Part shown: piece by piece, positions 31,708-40,065 of the stretch
Layout: each line of letters opens with the position of its first letter
How positions within the stretch are numbered: the stretch's first letter is position 1
Assembly (NCBI GenBank): GCA_002390705.1
Contig: DGQA01000007.1
Coordinates: forward strand, 1 to 64,000
Length of the DNA stretch: 64,000 nt
From: Actinobacteria bacterium UBA4426
Lineage (GTDB): Bacteria; Actinomycetota; Actinomycetes; S36-B12
Direction: 5' to 3'
Position numbers and translations under genes: made by a program
The notes under the pieces: generated by a model
Databases searched by the model: none
The model's input: only the letters and a program-made list of their open reading frames with translations
Told to the model about the DNA's origin: nothing

Positions 31708-32565
31708 GTGATCCATTTGTACGACATCGCATTAAGTGTTGCGGCCTGTGCACGTTCAGGCACCCGGGCAGATGTTGCCTGGATGCTGTCCCCAACTGTT
31801 TCCGACGAAGCTCTAGTTGTGACGCCGGGTGGTGGCCGGATCGGACGGCTGGCCGGAGGTGCCTTTGATGGCTTACTGGCGGATCTTGCAGCGCGACATT
31901 TGTCAACGGGGCGGATTGTCACTCATTCGGTTACTGAGGTCGAAAGTGTGGTCTGTCACTTACCAGTGGGGAGTGCTGTTCAATTTCTGCTGGTGCCTGC
32001 CGAGCAATTTCCTTCTCAGACTTGGGCGCTGCTGCTCGATCACACCCCTGTTGTGATTGTTACCTCGTGCTCTGGAGATGTCGTTACTGACATACAGGTC
32101 AACGCGGCTGAGGCAGATTCTGGACGCGCAAATGTAACCGTGGAACAAGAGGTGATCACCACGGTGCTCGTACCCACGCCACGGATGGTCATTGCCGGAA
32201 TGGGCCCAATTGCCGAAGCTCTCGCCGCACAAGCCGCGTTATTGAAATGGAAAGTCGTGGTTGAGGCGCGTCCTGACGCCGTCGCCGGGCTTGCAGCCAC
32301 GCTTTCTCCCGTTGATGCAGTTGTGGTGATGGGTCACGACGTGGAAACGTCCTCTGGTTGCCTCATGGCGGCACTTTCTAGTGCTGCCGGATATGTGGGT
32401 GCCTTGGGGTCACTGGCAATGCAGCAGTCAAGAGCCGATTGGCTTGCCTACCGAGATGTTGTGGACGTATCTCGCGTGAGGGGTCCCGCCGGGCTAGATA
32501 TCGGGGCGGTCACGCCGGAAGAAATAGCTGTCGCAATTTGCGCCGAGGCAATTGCTCTGATCTAG
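31708..32565 (+). CDS. XdhC/CoxF-family protein (second copy)
   Basis: 285 residues. The C-terminal Rossmann part (about 155-285) is clearly XdhC_C: 'RMVIAGMGPIAEALAAQAALLKWKVVVEARPDA', 'GYVGALGSLAMQQSRADWL', 'GPAGLDIGAVTPEEIAVAICAEAIALI'. The N-terminal domain is divergent and lacks the SGGCVEG/LTCGG core, so cofactor binding may differ. The start is uncertain: GTG 31708 directly follows AGGAAGG, TTG 31717 would have better spacing, and the frame opens at TTG 31672. It presumably matures or inserts the CoxL cofactor. Confidence 0.75.
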   Translation: MIHLYDIALSVAACARSGTRADVAWMLSPTVSDEALVVTPGGGRIGRLAGGAFDGLLADLAARHLSTGRIVTHSVTEVESVVCHLPVGSAVQFLLVPAEQFPSQTWALLLDHTPVVIVTSCSGDVVTDIQVNAAEADSGRANVTVEQEVITTVLVPTPRMVIAGMGPIAEALAAQAALLKWKVVVEARPDAVAGLAATLSPVDAVVVMGHDVETSSGCLMAALSSAAGYVGALGSLAMQQSRADWLAYRDVVDVSRVRGPAGLDIGAVTPEEIAVAICAEAIALI

Positions 32566-32659
32566 TGCAGTAAAGTTTTCAATTACCCTCGCGAGACCGG
32601 CCAGATCACGCTATGGTTCATGATTAGGTCGAGTAGTACTAAGTTGATAGGGGTTGAAC

Positions 32660-32890
32660 ATGCCAGTTGAGTCTTCAGGGAAAGAGCGTGGAAACCCACG
32701 ATTATTTGCTTTGGTCGAAAACACGCCAAAAACAGGTGATAGTCCTACAGTGTGGGCGTGGCCGCAGTTTATTGATTTCCTCAAGGTTGCGGGCCAGCCG
32801 GTACAAGGTCCGTGGCCACCACACCAAGAGCCGCGTCCCGATCCGGATGCAGACTCAATGCCAACCGCTATTCCCGACTCCGGGTACTAG
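32660..32890 (+). CDS. Small hypothetical protein at the head of the coxMSL operon
   Basis: 76 residues, hydrophilic and proline-rich toward the C-terminus (PWPPHQEPRPDPDADSMP), with no membrane helix or cysteine. ATG 32660 follows AGGGG at a normal distance. It ends 15 bases before coxM, so it would be the first cistron. An overlapping frame (to 33017) runs into coxM and is less likely. Not recognised; conservation next to coxM elsewhere would confirm it. Confidence 0.5.
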   Translation: MPVESSGKERGNPRLFALVENTPKTGDSPTVWAWPQFIDFLKVAGQPVQGPWPPHQEPRPDPDADSMPTAIPDSGY

Positions 32891-32905
32891 AACAGAGAAG
32901 GAATT

Positions 32906-33787
32906 ATGTATCCCTCACGATTTGACTATGACTCACCAGCAACTCTTGAAGAAGCAATCGCCATCCTGGACGAAGGAGGCGGAGAAGCCAAAGTCATGGC
33001 TGGAGGACAAAGCCTGATCCCCATGCTTAGGCTGCGCTTTGCTTCGCCCGAGCGTGTAGTTGATATCAACGGCATTCCAAACTTGGAGTACCATCGGATT
33101 GACCCGGATGGGACCCTGCGTATTGGTGCCCTGTGTCGACACGAGGATCTGGAATTCAGCACAATCATTGCCGACACGTTTCCCACCTTGGCGGGCGCGG
33201 CTCATCTCGTGTCCGACCCGATTATTCGCACTCGCGGCACTTTCGTTGGATCACTGTGCCACGCCGACCCTCAAGGTGACTGGTCCGCAACGATGATTGC
33301 ACTTGGGGGCAAAATCGTTGTCCAAGGTCCACAAGGGCGAAGGGAAATTGAGGCGAAGGATTTTGTCTTGGGTCCGTTTGTAACGGCGATGGCGTTTAAC
33401 GAAATTGCCGTCGAAGCAGTAGTGCCCCCGGCCAAAGGAAAAGCGCTCGGAGGTTACCTAAAATTAGAGCGCCGGGTCGGAGACTTTGCTACTGCGTCAG
33501 TGGCGGTTGCTCTGGATATGGACGGTGACACGGTTACCCGGGCTGGCTGTGCAATGGCAGGAGTGGGTGGCCAAACGATCGACGCAAATGAAGCGATTTC
33601 TGTACTCCAAGGCAAGACGCTGAGTGTGGAGAACATTGAGGCAGCCGCAGTGGCAGTGGCCGCAGTGGCTGATCCAAGGACCGACCATCGAGGATCGTCC
33701 GACTACAAGAGGCACATTGTCGAGACGTTTGTGAACCGAGTGTTAACGAGTGTAGCCAACAGCGAGAAGAAAGTAGCCGTAGCATGA
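32906..33787 (+). CDS. coxM: Carbon monoxide dehydrogenase medium subunit (FAD)
   Basis: 293 residues. CoxM binds FAD and passes electrons from the iron-sulfur subunit to the quinone pool. FAD motifs: 'VMAGGQSLIPMLRLR' at about residues 30-44 and 'IRTRGTFVGSLCHADPQGDW' near residues 108-127. The C-terminal CoxM domain has 'GGYLKLERRVGDFATASVAVAL'. AGAAGGA precedes ATG 32906. It overlaps coxS by four bases. The order M-S-L is that of aerobic CO dehydrogenases. Confidence 0.96.
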   Translation: MYPSRFDYDSPATLEEAIAILDEGGGEAKVMAGGQSLIPMLRLRFASPERVVDINGIPNLEYHRIDPDGTLRIGALCRHEDLEFSTIIADTFPTLAGAAHLVSDPIIRTRGTFVGSLCHADPQGDWSATMIALGGKIVVQGPQGRREIEAKDFVLGPFVTAMAFNEIAVEAVVPPAKGKALGGYLKLERRVGDFATASVAVALDMDGDTVTRAGCAMAGVGGQTIDANEAISVLQGKTLSVENIEAAAVAVAAVADPRTDHRGSSDYKRHIVETFVNRVLTSVANSEKKVAVA

Positions 33788-34317
33788 GTAGCTTGTATGA
33801 CGTCATTCCCCCCGCACCGCCGAAAGGTGTTTCGACTCGTCGGACCACGATTAACGTCAATGGAACTAGCCAAACACTGGATGTTGAACCTCGACTGTTA
33901 TTGGCCGATCTGTTGCGTCAAGCCTTGCAACTTACCGGGACACACAAAGGTTGTGACACCTCGAACTGCGGGGCTTGTACCGTGTTATTCGACGGTCGAC
34001 CAGCCAAGAGTTGCACCATGTTGGCAGTGCAGGCGGACGGGCACAGCGTGGAAACCGTGGAAGGGCTGGCTAACGCAAGCGAATTGCATCCTATTCAGGA
34101 AGGCTTTAAGCAGGAGCACGGTTTGCAATGCGGTTACTGCACACCGGGCATGATGATGACCGCCAAGGCTCTCCTCGAGCGGAACCCAGATCCGACTGAA
34201 GACGAAGTCCGATGGGCATTGTCGGGCAACCTGTGTCGCTGTACCGGGTATCAGAACATTGTGAAATCAGTCCTGTGGGCTGCAAAGAAAATGCGTGAAC
34301 AAGATCAGGAGGCGTAA
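33784..34317 (+). CDS. coxS: Carbon monoxide dehydrogenase small subunit (two [2Fe-2S])
   Basis: 177 residues. The plant-type cluster is bound by 'GCDTSNCGACTVLFDG...SCTM', and the second cluster by 'QCGYCTPGMMM' and 'NLCRCTGY'. It relays electrons from the Mo-Cu site in CoxL to FAD in CoxM. It carries about 20 extra residues before the ferredoxin fold. Its stop overlaps the coxL start (TAATG). Confidence 0.96.
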   Translation: MSSLYDVIPPAPPKGVSTRRTTINVNGTSQTLDVEPRLLLADLLRQALQLTGTHKGCDTSNCGACTVLFDGRPAKSCTMLAVQADGHSVETVEGLANASELHPIQEGFKQEHGLQCGYCTPGMMMTAKALLERNPDPTEDEVRWALSGNLCRCTGYQNIVKSVLWAAKKMREQDQEA

Positions 34318-36698
34318 TGGCACCGTTAGATGAACTCAAAATTGGTGGTATGGGGGCGAGCCGCCGCAGGGTGGAAGACAATCGATTCATTCGCGGTAAG
34401 GGGAACTATGTTGATGACATAGTGCTTCCAGCGATGTTGCATATGCAGATCCTGCGAAGCCCCGTCGCACACGCCAGAATTAAATCCATTGACACAAGCG
34501 CTGCGTGGGAGGTCCCGGGGGTCAGGCTAGTGCTTACTGGGGAAACCATGGCGGCTCGAAACTTGGCATGGATGCCCACCTTGTCTTATGACACCCAGGC
34601 TGTTTTGGCAACCGACAAGGTACGCTTCCAAGGGCAAGAGGTGGCGGCAGTCATCGCGGATGACCCATACATCGCCCAGGATGCATGCGACAAGATCGTG
34701 GTGGAGTACGAACAACTTCCGGCGATTGTCAATCCGATTCAGGCTCAAAAATCAGATGCGCCGCTTATCCGCGATGATAAGGAAAATCAAGCTTCCAATA
34801 AAATTTTTGATTGGGAAATCGGGGATAAAGCAGCGACCGATCAGGCGTTTGCCAATGCAGACGTGGTGTCAAAATTGGATTTGCATTATCCCCGGTCGCA
34901 TCCGTCACCCTTGGAAAATTGTGGCTCTATCGCCGATTTCGATCGAGCGACAGGAAAACTTACCGTCTACATGACATCCCAAGCACCGCACATCGTCCGT
35001 GCGGCTGTGGCCATGGTGGCTGAGTTACCCGAACACATGGTGCGAATAGTTTCACCTGACTTGGGCGGCGGGTTTGGAAACAAGGTTCCCATTTATCCGG
35101 GTTACGTAGTATCGATCTTAGCCTCCATTTTGACCGAGCGACCGGTCAAATGGGTCGAGTCCAATTCCGAAAACTTGATTTCCACCGGATTTGGTCGCGA
35201 CGTGTACCTCGAAGGAGAGCTGGCCCTTCGTAAGGACGGCAAAATCCTGGGCATGAGAATGAAGACAATCTCAGACCATGGAGCTTTCTATGCAGATGCT
35301 CAACCAACGAAGTTCAAGATTGGCTTGATGCACTCAACTTTTGCGTGCTATGACATTCCTACTGCACATTTGGTGAGTGAAGGATTTTACACAAACAAGG
35401 CGCCGGGCGGGGTCGCATATCGATGTTCATTCCGCGTCACAGAAGCCATGTTCTTTCAAGAGCGAATGGTCCATGCAGCGGCCAATGACCTCGGCATGGA
35501 TCAGGCAGAGTTCCGTAAAGTGAACTTGGTAGGCGACGACATGTTTCCTTACCGCACTGCCTTTGGGTTCCTGACTGATTCAGGTCAGTACCAAAAATGT
35601 TTGGATGTGGGTATGGCAGCGATCGGATACGACACATTTAAACAAGAGCAGGAGGAAGCGCGCAAGCGTGGCAAGCTACTGGGAATTGGCATATCGACTA
35701 TGACCGAGCCGCTAGGTGCCGGTAACAGCCGCGAATACGACATCATTGGGATAAAGATGTTTGACTCCGCTGAATTGCGTGTCCACATGACGGGGAAAGC
35801 TCTTCTACGTACAGGTGCCAAGAGCCAAGGCCAAGGCCATGAAACGACATGGTCGCAGATCGTTGCCCACGAATTGGGTATCCCTGCCGAAGATATTGTG
35901 GTTGAGGAAGGCGATACGGACAGCGCCCCCTTCGGTATGGGTACCTACGCATCGCGCTCAACTCCGGTAGCTGGAGCGGCAGTGGCAATGGTGTCACGGA
36001 AAATTCGTGCTAAGGCTCGAAAAATTGCTGCACACCTGCTGGAAGTCTCCGAAGAAGACATCGAGTGGGAATTGGGGAGGTTTTACGTTCGTGGAAATGA
36101 GGAGCGTGGAGTAACGATCCAAGACTGTGCTTTGGCCGCTTACAGCAACATTCCAGATGGTTTGGAGCCTGGGCTGGAAAACACCGCGTACTACGATCCC
36201 CCCAACCTCACGTGGCCATTCGCCGCGTACTTATGCAAGGTTGAGGTCGATGCGGAGAGTGGCGTGTGGGACGTTCTCAATTTCGTCGCGGTGGACGATT
36301 GTGGAGTGCGCATTAACCCGATGATCGTAGAAGGCCAGGTAATGGGTGGACTCACGGAAGCCTACGCGATGGCCAACATGCAGTACATCACCTTTGATGA
36401 GGAGGGGAACTGCATTGGGGCAAACTACATGGATTACTTGCTGCCCACAGCTTGGGAGACACCGGGCTTCGAGCTACATGAAGTGGTTACGCCGTGCCCG
36501 CATCACCCCATTGGGGCTAAAGGGGTTGGCGAATGTGCCACGGTCGCTGGCCCTGCCGCGTTTGTGAACGCAGTAATGAGCGCTATTGAGCACACAGGTG
36601 TTCGCAACGTGGATATGCCGCTCATGCCTAACCGCGTGTACGAAGCCTTGCAAACAGGCAAGGACGTCTCTGGGATGCCTCCGGTGCTGAGCGACTGA
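34317..36698 (+). CDS. coxL: Carbon monoxide dehydrogenase large subunit, form I
   Basis: 793 residues. The active-site loop AYRCSFR is at residues 367-373; Cys370 is the ligand that carries copper in the Mo-S-Cu-S-Cys centre, and this loop marks true (form I) CO dehydrogenases. The cofactor-binding 'LGGGFGNKVP' and the C-terminal catalytic Glu739 (KGVGECATVAGP) are present. It oxidises CO with water to CO2 and needs molybdopterin cytosine dinucleotide. The protein can scavenge atmospheric CO in aerobic Actinobacteria; whether it supports growth or persistence here is inference. Confidence 0.98.
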   Translation: MAPLDELKIGGMGASRRRVEDNRFIRGKGNYVDDIVLPAMLHMQILRSPVAHARIKSIDTSAAWEVPGVRLVLTGETMAARNLAWMPTLSYDTQAVLATDKVRFQGQEVAAVIADDPYIAQDACDKIVVEYEQLPAIVNPIQAQKSDAPLIRDDKENQASNKIFDWEIGDKAATDQAFANADVVSKLDLHYPRSHPSPLENCGSIADFDRATGKLTVYMTSQAPHIVRAAVAMVAELPEHMVRIVSPDLGGGFGNKVPIYPGYVVSILASILTERPVKWVESNSENLISTGFGRDVYLEGELALRKDGKILGMRMKTISDHGAFYADAQPTKFKIGLMHSTFACYDIPTAHLVSEGFYTNKAPGGVAYRCSFRVTEAMFFQERMVHAAANDLGMDQAEFRKVNLVGDDMFPYRTAFGFLTDSGQYQKCLDVGMAAIGYDTFKQEQEEARKRGKLLGIGISTMTEPLGAGNSREYDIIGIKMFDSAELRVHMTGKALLRTGAKSQGQGHETTWSQIVAHELGIPAEDIVVEEGDTDSAPFGMGTYASRSTPVAGAAVAMVSRKIRAKARKIAAHLLEVSEEDIEWELGRFYVRGNEERGVTIQDCALAAYSNIPDGLEPGLENTAYYDPPNLTWPFAAYLCKVEVDAESGVWDVLNFVAVDDCGVRINPMIVEGQVMGGLTEAYAMANMQYITFDEEGNCIGANYMDYLLPTAWETPGFELHEVVTPCPHHPIGAKGVGECATVAGPAAFVNAVMSAIEHTGVRNVDMPLMPNRVYEALQTGKDVSGMPPVLSD

Positions 36699-36699
36699 C

Positions 36700-37656
36700 A
36701 TGGGTGAAATTGTGGGCAGTACGGACATCATGGAGCTTGCGGTGGAACTTGCACGCTCCGGGGAGTCGTACGCCTTGGCCACGGTGGTGTGGCGCAAGCC
36801 CCCATCATCGGGTCAGCCTGGTTCAAAGGCTGTGATTACTTCCGACGGCCAATTACACGGGTGGATCGGAGGTGCATGCGCCGAGCCTGTGGTTATTCGC
36901 GAAGCTAAGCGGGTGCTTGCAAGTGGGGAGTCGTCTTTAATCTGGTTGGGTCAAGAGGGTGATTTCGAGGGCATGCATGTCCCCCAGGGTGTCACGACAA
37001 TTCCGATGTCTTGCCAGAGCGAAGGGGCGCTGCAGTTGTACCTCGAGCCGGTTCTTGTTGCCCCTGAGGTACTCATTGTCGGACGCTCGCCGATGGTCAC
37101 AACTCTGCTGGAGTTAGTTCGCGGTGTCGGTTGGCGTGCCGAGATTGTCGACGGCCTCGACTTTGCGGCGCACGGAGTGGGCTCGGCCAATGTCGTGATC
37201 GTGGGTACGCAGGGTCACGGAGATGAAGAAGCACTGGAGACGGCAATGGAAGCGGACCCAGCCTTCATCGGACTGGTGGCATCGGTTAAACGCGGTGAGG
37301 CCGTGCGGGGATATCTCGCCGAAAAAGGCTTCTCGGCTGAGAAATTGACACGAGTCAAGGCGCCGGTGGGAATTGATTTGGGACACACCACGCACCGGGA
37401 GATGGCAGTGTCGATTCTGGGGGAACTTGTACGCAGGCGTGCCTCGGGAGAGTTCTCACAGGCGCTGAGCGTCCCACAAAGAGCAGTGGAACAGCAGGAG
37501 GTCCGGGATTTGGTGTGTGGCATGACAGTCGAGGCGGTTCCGGCAAATCGACCTCTAAAACATGAAGGAATCACGTATTACTTCTGCGCACCCGGATGTC
37601 GGGTCGCGTTTGAAAAAGACCCTGAATCATTCACCAAGCAGGAGGCCCGATGCTAA
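36700..37656 (+). CDS. XdhC/CoxF-family protein fused to a C-terminal YHS domain
   Basis: 318 residues. The N-terminal XdhC_CoxI domain ('RKPPSSGQPGSKAVITSDGQLHGWIGGACAEP') and the Rossmann XdhC_C domain ('VLIVGRSPMVTTLLELVRGVGWRAEIVDG', 'GIDLGHTTHREMAVSILGELV') are followed by a YHS domain (about 268-310) with 'DLVCGMTV' and 'YYFCAPGCRVAFEKDPESF'. YHS domains bind metals through such cysteines, often copper. A role in building the copper-containing CoxL site is attractive but inferred. It follows coxL by one base and precedes coxG. Confidence 0.88.
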   Translation: MGEIVGSTDIMELAVELARSGESYALATVVWRKPPSSGQPGSKAVITSDGQLHGWIGGACAEPVVIREAKRVLASGESSLIWLGQEGDFEGMHVPQGVTTIPMSCQSEGALQLYLEPVLVAPEVLIVGRSPMVTTLLELVRGVGWRAEIVDGLDFAAHGVGSANVVIVGTQGHGDEEALETAMEADPAFIGLVASVKRGEAVRGYLAEKGFSAEKLTRVKAPVGIDLGHTTHREMAVSILGELVRRRASGEFSQALSVPQRAVEQQEVRDLVCGMTVEAVPANRPLKHEGITYYFCAPGCRVAFEKDPESFTKQEARC

Positions 37657-38237
37657 TTACACAAACCTTCGACATGGATCAGCCAATCGATCAAGTGTGG
37701 AGTTTTTCCAATGACCTGCCAATGGTGGCGGCGTGCATACCAGGAGCTGATCTCACAGAGAAAGTCAGCGAAGACGAATACCATGGAGATGTAATTATCT
37801 CCGCAGGTCCGGTAAAACTAGAGTTCACGGGAGCGGTCAAGATCGCAAGTCGCGATGACGTGCGCAAAGTAATTGTGCTCGATGGTGCAGGGGCGGATAA
37901 GAAAGGCCGAGGCGCTGCGACCGTGCTGTTGGAAATCGCGCTGCAACCCTTGGGTGGACAAACGCGGGTGAATCTCAGCATTGACCTCACTATTTCAGGT
38001 GCGGCAGCACAGTACGGTCGTGGCCTAGTCAAAGATGTAACAGGCGTTTTGGTGAATCAGACCGCCGGATCCATGAAAACACGTTTGACCGCAATCTCCG
38101 AGGGTCGCGACCCAATGGCGGTCGGCGGACCCAAATCAGCCAGTGGTCTGGCAATCGGCCTGACTGCATTCGCCATGGCGGCTAAGCGCGTAATTGCGCG
38201 CTTTTTCTTGCCATATCAATCGGCACCGAGCCGTTAG
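37650..38237 (+). CDS. coxG: CoxG, CO dehydrogenase-associated SRPBCC protein (copy 2)
   Basis: 195 residues. The SRPBCC/CoxG domain is complete (MDQPIDQVWSFSNDLPMVAACIPGADL; GRGLVKDVTGVLVNQTAGSMK). The C-terminal segment (about 168-188, GLAIGLTAFAMAAKRVIARFF) is hydrophobic with basic residues and likely attaches to the membrane. AGGAGG lies four bases before ATG 37650, and the start overlaps the YHS-fusion stop. Directly behind coxMSL, it is the copy most likely to serve as quinone carrier. Confidence 0.9.
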   Translation: MLITQTFDMDQPIDQVWSFSNDLPMVAACIPGADLTEKVSEDEYHGDVIISAGPVKLEFTGAVKIASRDDVRKVIVLDGAGADKKGRGAATVLLEIALQPLGGQTRVNLSIDLTISGAAAQYGRGLVKDVTGVLVNQTAGSMKTRLTAISEGRDPMAVGGPKSASGLAIGLTAFAMAAKRVIARFFLPYQSAPSR

Positions 38238-38253
38238 TCCGGAGGTAAATTCA

Positions 38254-38508
38254 ATGAGTCTGTGGGCGTTTGGAAACCTTGTTCTTCTCATTATTGTGGT
38301 GCCCTTGCTTGTGGCGCTGCTGAACAGGCTGCTTGCAGCCTTAGAGCAGATTCGTGCGGCAGCGCAAGACACGCTGTCTGGAGGAGTCGCGCTCATTGGC
38401 GAGTTGCAAAGCACGCCAGAATTGCTGGCTAGGACAGACGAAGTAATTAAAGAAGTGTCCAATGGTGCGGTGCGTTACGCCGGGCCTGTCTCGAAACTTT
38501 TGGGTTAG
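38254..38508 (+). CDS. Small single-helix membrane protein 1 of five, cox cluster
   Basis: 84 residues, not recognised. One N-terminal membrane helix (about 6-27) is followed by an amphipathic cytoplasmic segment 'RLLAALEQIRAAAQDTLSGGVALIGELQ' and a charged tail. GGAGG precedes ATG 38254. The frame is open upstream inside coxG, but the ribosome site fixes this start. It begins 17 bases after coxG. Confidence 0.75.
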   Translation: MSLWAFGNLVLLIIVVPLLVALLNRLLAALEQIRAAAQDTLSGGVALIGELQSTPELLARTDEVIKEVSNGAVRYAGPVSKLLG

Positions 38509-38516
38509 GAGAAACC

Positions 38517-38744
38517 ATGCCAATTGATGCAGTATTTACGCTCGTACTGGGAACACTGATCATCGCTGCTGCCGCACTCGGGCTCATGCGCGTGATTGGT
38601 CATCTAGCTTCGACGGCTAAGACTTTGGGCACTTTAGATGGCGGAGTCAAAGTAATCGTGGATCAGACCGCAACTGTCAAACCGGTTGTGAGCTCGGTCA
38701 ATCAGAGTTTGGCTCCGGTACGTGACTTTGCAGAATCGATTTAG
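38517..38744 (+). CDS. Small single-helix membrane protein 2 of five, cox cluster
   Basis: 75 residues, not recognised. A helix at about 5-26 is followed by 'RVIGHLASTAKTLGTLDGGVKVIVDQTATVKPVVSSVNQSL', a soluble helix with a Thr/Val heptad-like pattern. AGGAG lies five bases before ATG 38517, and the gap to the previous gene is eight bases. Confidence 0.72.
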   Translation: MPIDAVFTLVLGTLIIAAAALGLMRVIGHLASTAKTLGTLDGGVKVIVDQTATVKPVVSSVNQSLAPVRDFAESI

Positions 38745-38752
38745 GAGGAAAC

Positions 38753-39007
38753 ATGGACTTCGCCGGACATGAAGGATGGCTGATCGGCTATATAATCGGC
38801 CTAGTGGTTGTGCTCGTTGTGGTTGCCCTGGTCGTCCCAATTTTGGTGATCGCGTGGAGAATCGGCACTCAGGCGGGCAGCATCTTAGAAGGTTTGGAAA
38901 ATGCCGAGCAAAACACGGCAGGACTAGCTGGCCTAAATGAAACAATTACCTCTGCGTTAGCAGTCATCGCCGGGCTCAAGCGCGGCCGCTCAAGATTAGG
39001 AGGATGA
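38753..39007 (+). CDS. Small single-helix membrane protein 3 of five, cox cluster
   Basis: 84 residues, not recognised. A long Val/Ile-rich helix (about 12-36) ends in WRIG, then 'SILEGLENAEQNTAGLAGLNETI' and a basic end (KRGRSRLGG). The L-E-x-x-x-x-N-T-A pattern recurs in the next protein, so the two look homologous. AGGAGG lies four bases before the ATG. Confidence 0.75.
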   Translation: MDFAGHEGWLIGYIIGLVVVLVVVALVVPILVIAWRIGTQAGSILEGLENAEQNTAGLAGLNETITSALAVIAGLKRGRSRLGG

Positions 39008-39008
39008 C

Positions 39009-39284
39009 ATGGATTCCCAAGTTGAACAGCTGTGGCAGATTGCAAACATACTCGGGGTGGTGGTTATCGTGGCTGTCGTAGTACTACTCACACTGTTGGT
39101 AATGTTTGTGCATCGAATCCACACCCGAGTTGTCAAAATTAAGATCAGCCTAGAGGCGACCAAAAATAACACGGCAGATACGGCCCTGATCGGAGTGACG
39201 GCGGGTGGCGTTGAAGCCGTCCTGGCCGAAGGCTTGGAACATCATCTGTTCCTCGGACGAGTATTGGACAAGGTGCGCGCATGA
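39009..39284 (+). CDS. Small single-helix membrane protein 4 of five, cox cluster
   Basis: 91 residues, not recognised. A helix at about 12-34 ends in basic HRIHTR, then 'ISLEATKNNTADTALIGVTAGGVEAVL' and a His-containing segment 'EGLEHHLFLGRVL'. It resembles protein 3 in the helix and LE...NTA region. AGGAGG overlaps the end of the previous gene; its own stop overlaps the next start (ATGA). Confidence 0.75.
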   Translation: MDSQVEQLWQIANILGVVVIVAVVVLLTLLVMFVHRIHTRVVKIKISLEATKNNTADTALIGVTAGGVEAVLAEGLEHHLFLGRVLDKVRA

Positions 39285-39640
39285 GTTCATTGCAATGGTG
39301 GTCAGTAATTGACGTAGCTCTTTTCATTGGAGGATTGGCGGTGTTTCTTTTCATCCTGGGGTCCCAATTGAAGAAAGTTGGCAACAACCTTGAGGAGTCG
39401 GCTGACTTAGTCTGGCAGATCAAGAAAGACGCAGAGAAAATTGATCCTGGTTTAACTTCGATCAACACAACCGGTCGGGTTGTGGCTGGCGCACTTCCCC
39501 TGCTGTCCGGAATGGGTGAAGCCATTGTAGTGGGAGCCACATTTGTGCATGAAGAGCATGAAGCTGATGGCGTGAATCGTCCAGCGATGGGCACACGGCG
39601 CAGCCGGATGATGGAAGCTGTTGGCGCAGATCAGGACTAG
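39281..39640 (+). CDS. Small single-helix membrane protein 5 of five, cox cluster
   Basis: 119 residues, not recognised. A helix at about 9-28 is followed by 'SQLKKVGNNLEESADLVWQIKKDAEKIDPGLTSIN', a charged coiled-coil-like segment. A second moderately hydrophobic stretch follows (about 67-87), then a polar tail 'MGTRRSRMMEAVGADQD'. It is the last and longest of the array and converges with the GIY-YIG-like gene by a four-base overlap. Confidence 0.72.
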   Translation: MSSLQWWSVIDVALFIGGLAVFLFILGSQLKKVGNNLEESADLVWQIKKDAEKIDPGLTSINTTGRVVAGALPLLSGMGEAIVVGATFVHEEHEADGVNRPAMGTRRSRMMEAVGADQD

Positions 39641-40065
39641 TCTGGCGTGCGTCCGGTGGTGAGAGCATCGGTGACAGGGGCTGCATAAGCCCCGATCCAC
39701 TCGTCTTTCCAGGCCCGGTCGAACTTCTCTTCATTACAGCTAGGGTTGTAGATTGAAGCGAGCTCACGAGTTATTTGCTCACGATGAGCCCGGTTGCTCC
39801 CAGGGGCATTCAACCAGCACACATGAAGGTTGAATTTCGTTCCGGCTCGGTCGAGCCAGACTGCTGCGCGGTGATGGCGGAAAGGAAATCCCTCTTCACT
39901 GAGGTCGTCGGTGTGGCCGACAAAAATTACCGAGAATTCTTGGTCACGCGCTGGATTTGACTTGGTCAAGATTGCATACACTGCGGGCTCTTTGGGTGGG
40001 GTCCACCCAGCCAATATGCGGGGTCCTTCAAAAGCGTAGCCGGCTAGACTGCCCAGCCGGATCAC
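39637..40065 (-). CDS. GIY-YIG-like small protein
   Basis: 142 residues. 'AVYAILTK' and 'FSVIFVGHTDDLSEEGFPFRHHRAAVWLDRAG' resemble the GIY and YIG strands of the GIY-YIG fold, and 'IYNPSCNEE' the closing region, but the catalytic Arg/Glu set cannot be placed with confidence. It may be a nuclease relative with another role. It overlaps the upstream 98-residue gene by four bases and lies in the operon with coxD/coxE (pair 1), separating it from the coxMSL operon. Confidence 0.55.
   Translation of the reverse strand: MIRLGSLAGYAFEGPRILAGWTPPKEPAVYAILTKSNPARDQEFSVIFVGHTDDLSEEGFPFRHHRAAVWLDRAGTKFNLHVCWLNAPGSNRAHREQITRELASIYNPSCNEEKFDRAWKDEWIGAYAAPVTDALTTGRTPD

Noticed and set aside
32667..33017. 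116-codon frame overlapping the start of coxM
   Set aside because: Runs 112 bases into coxM in another frame; the in-frame alternative ending at 32890 has a proper ribosome site and does not overlap.
34317..36698. Form II CoxL / xanthine dehydrogenase-like enzyme
   Set aside because: The loop at residues 367-373 is AYRCSFR, the form I signature with the copper-binding cysteine, not the AYRGAGR type.
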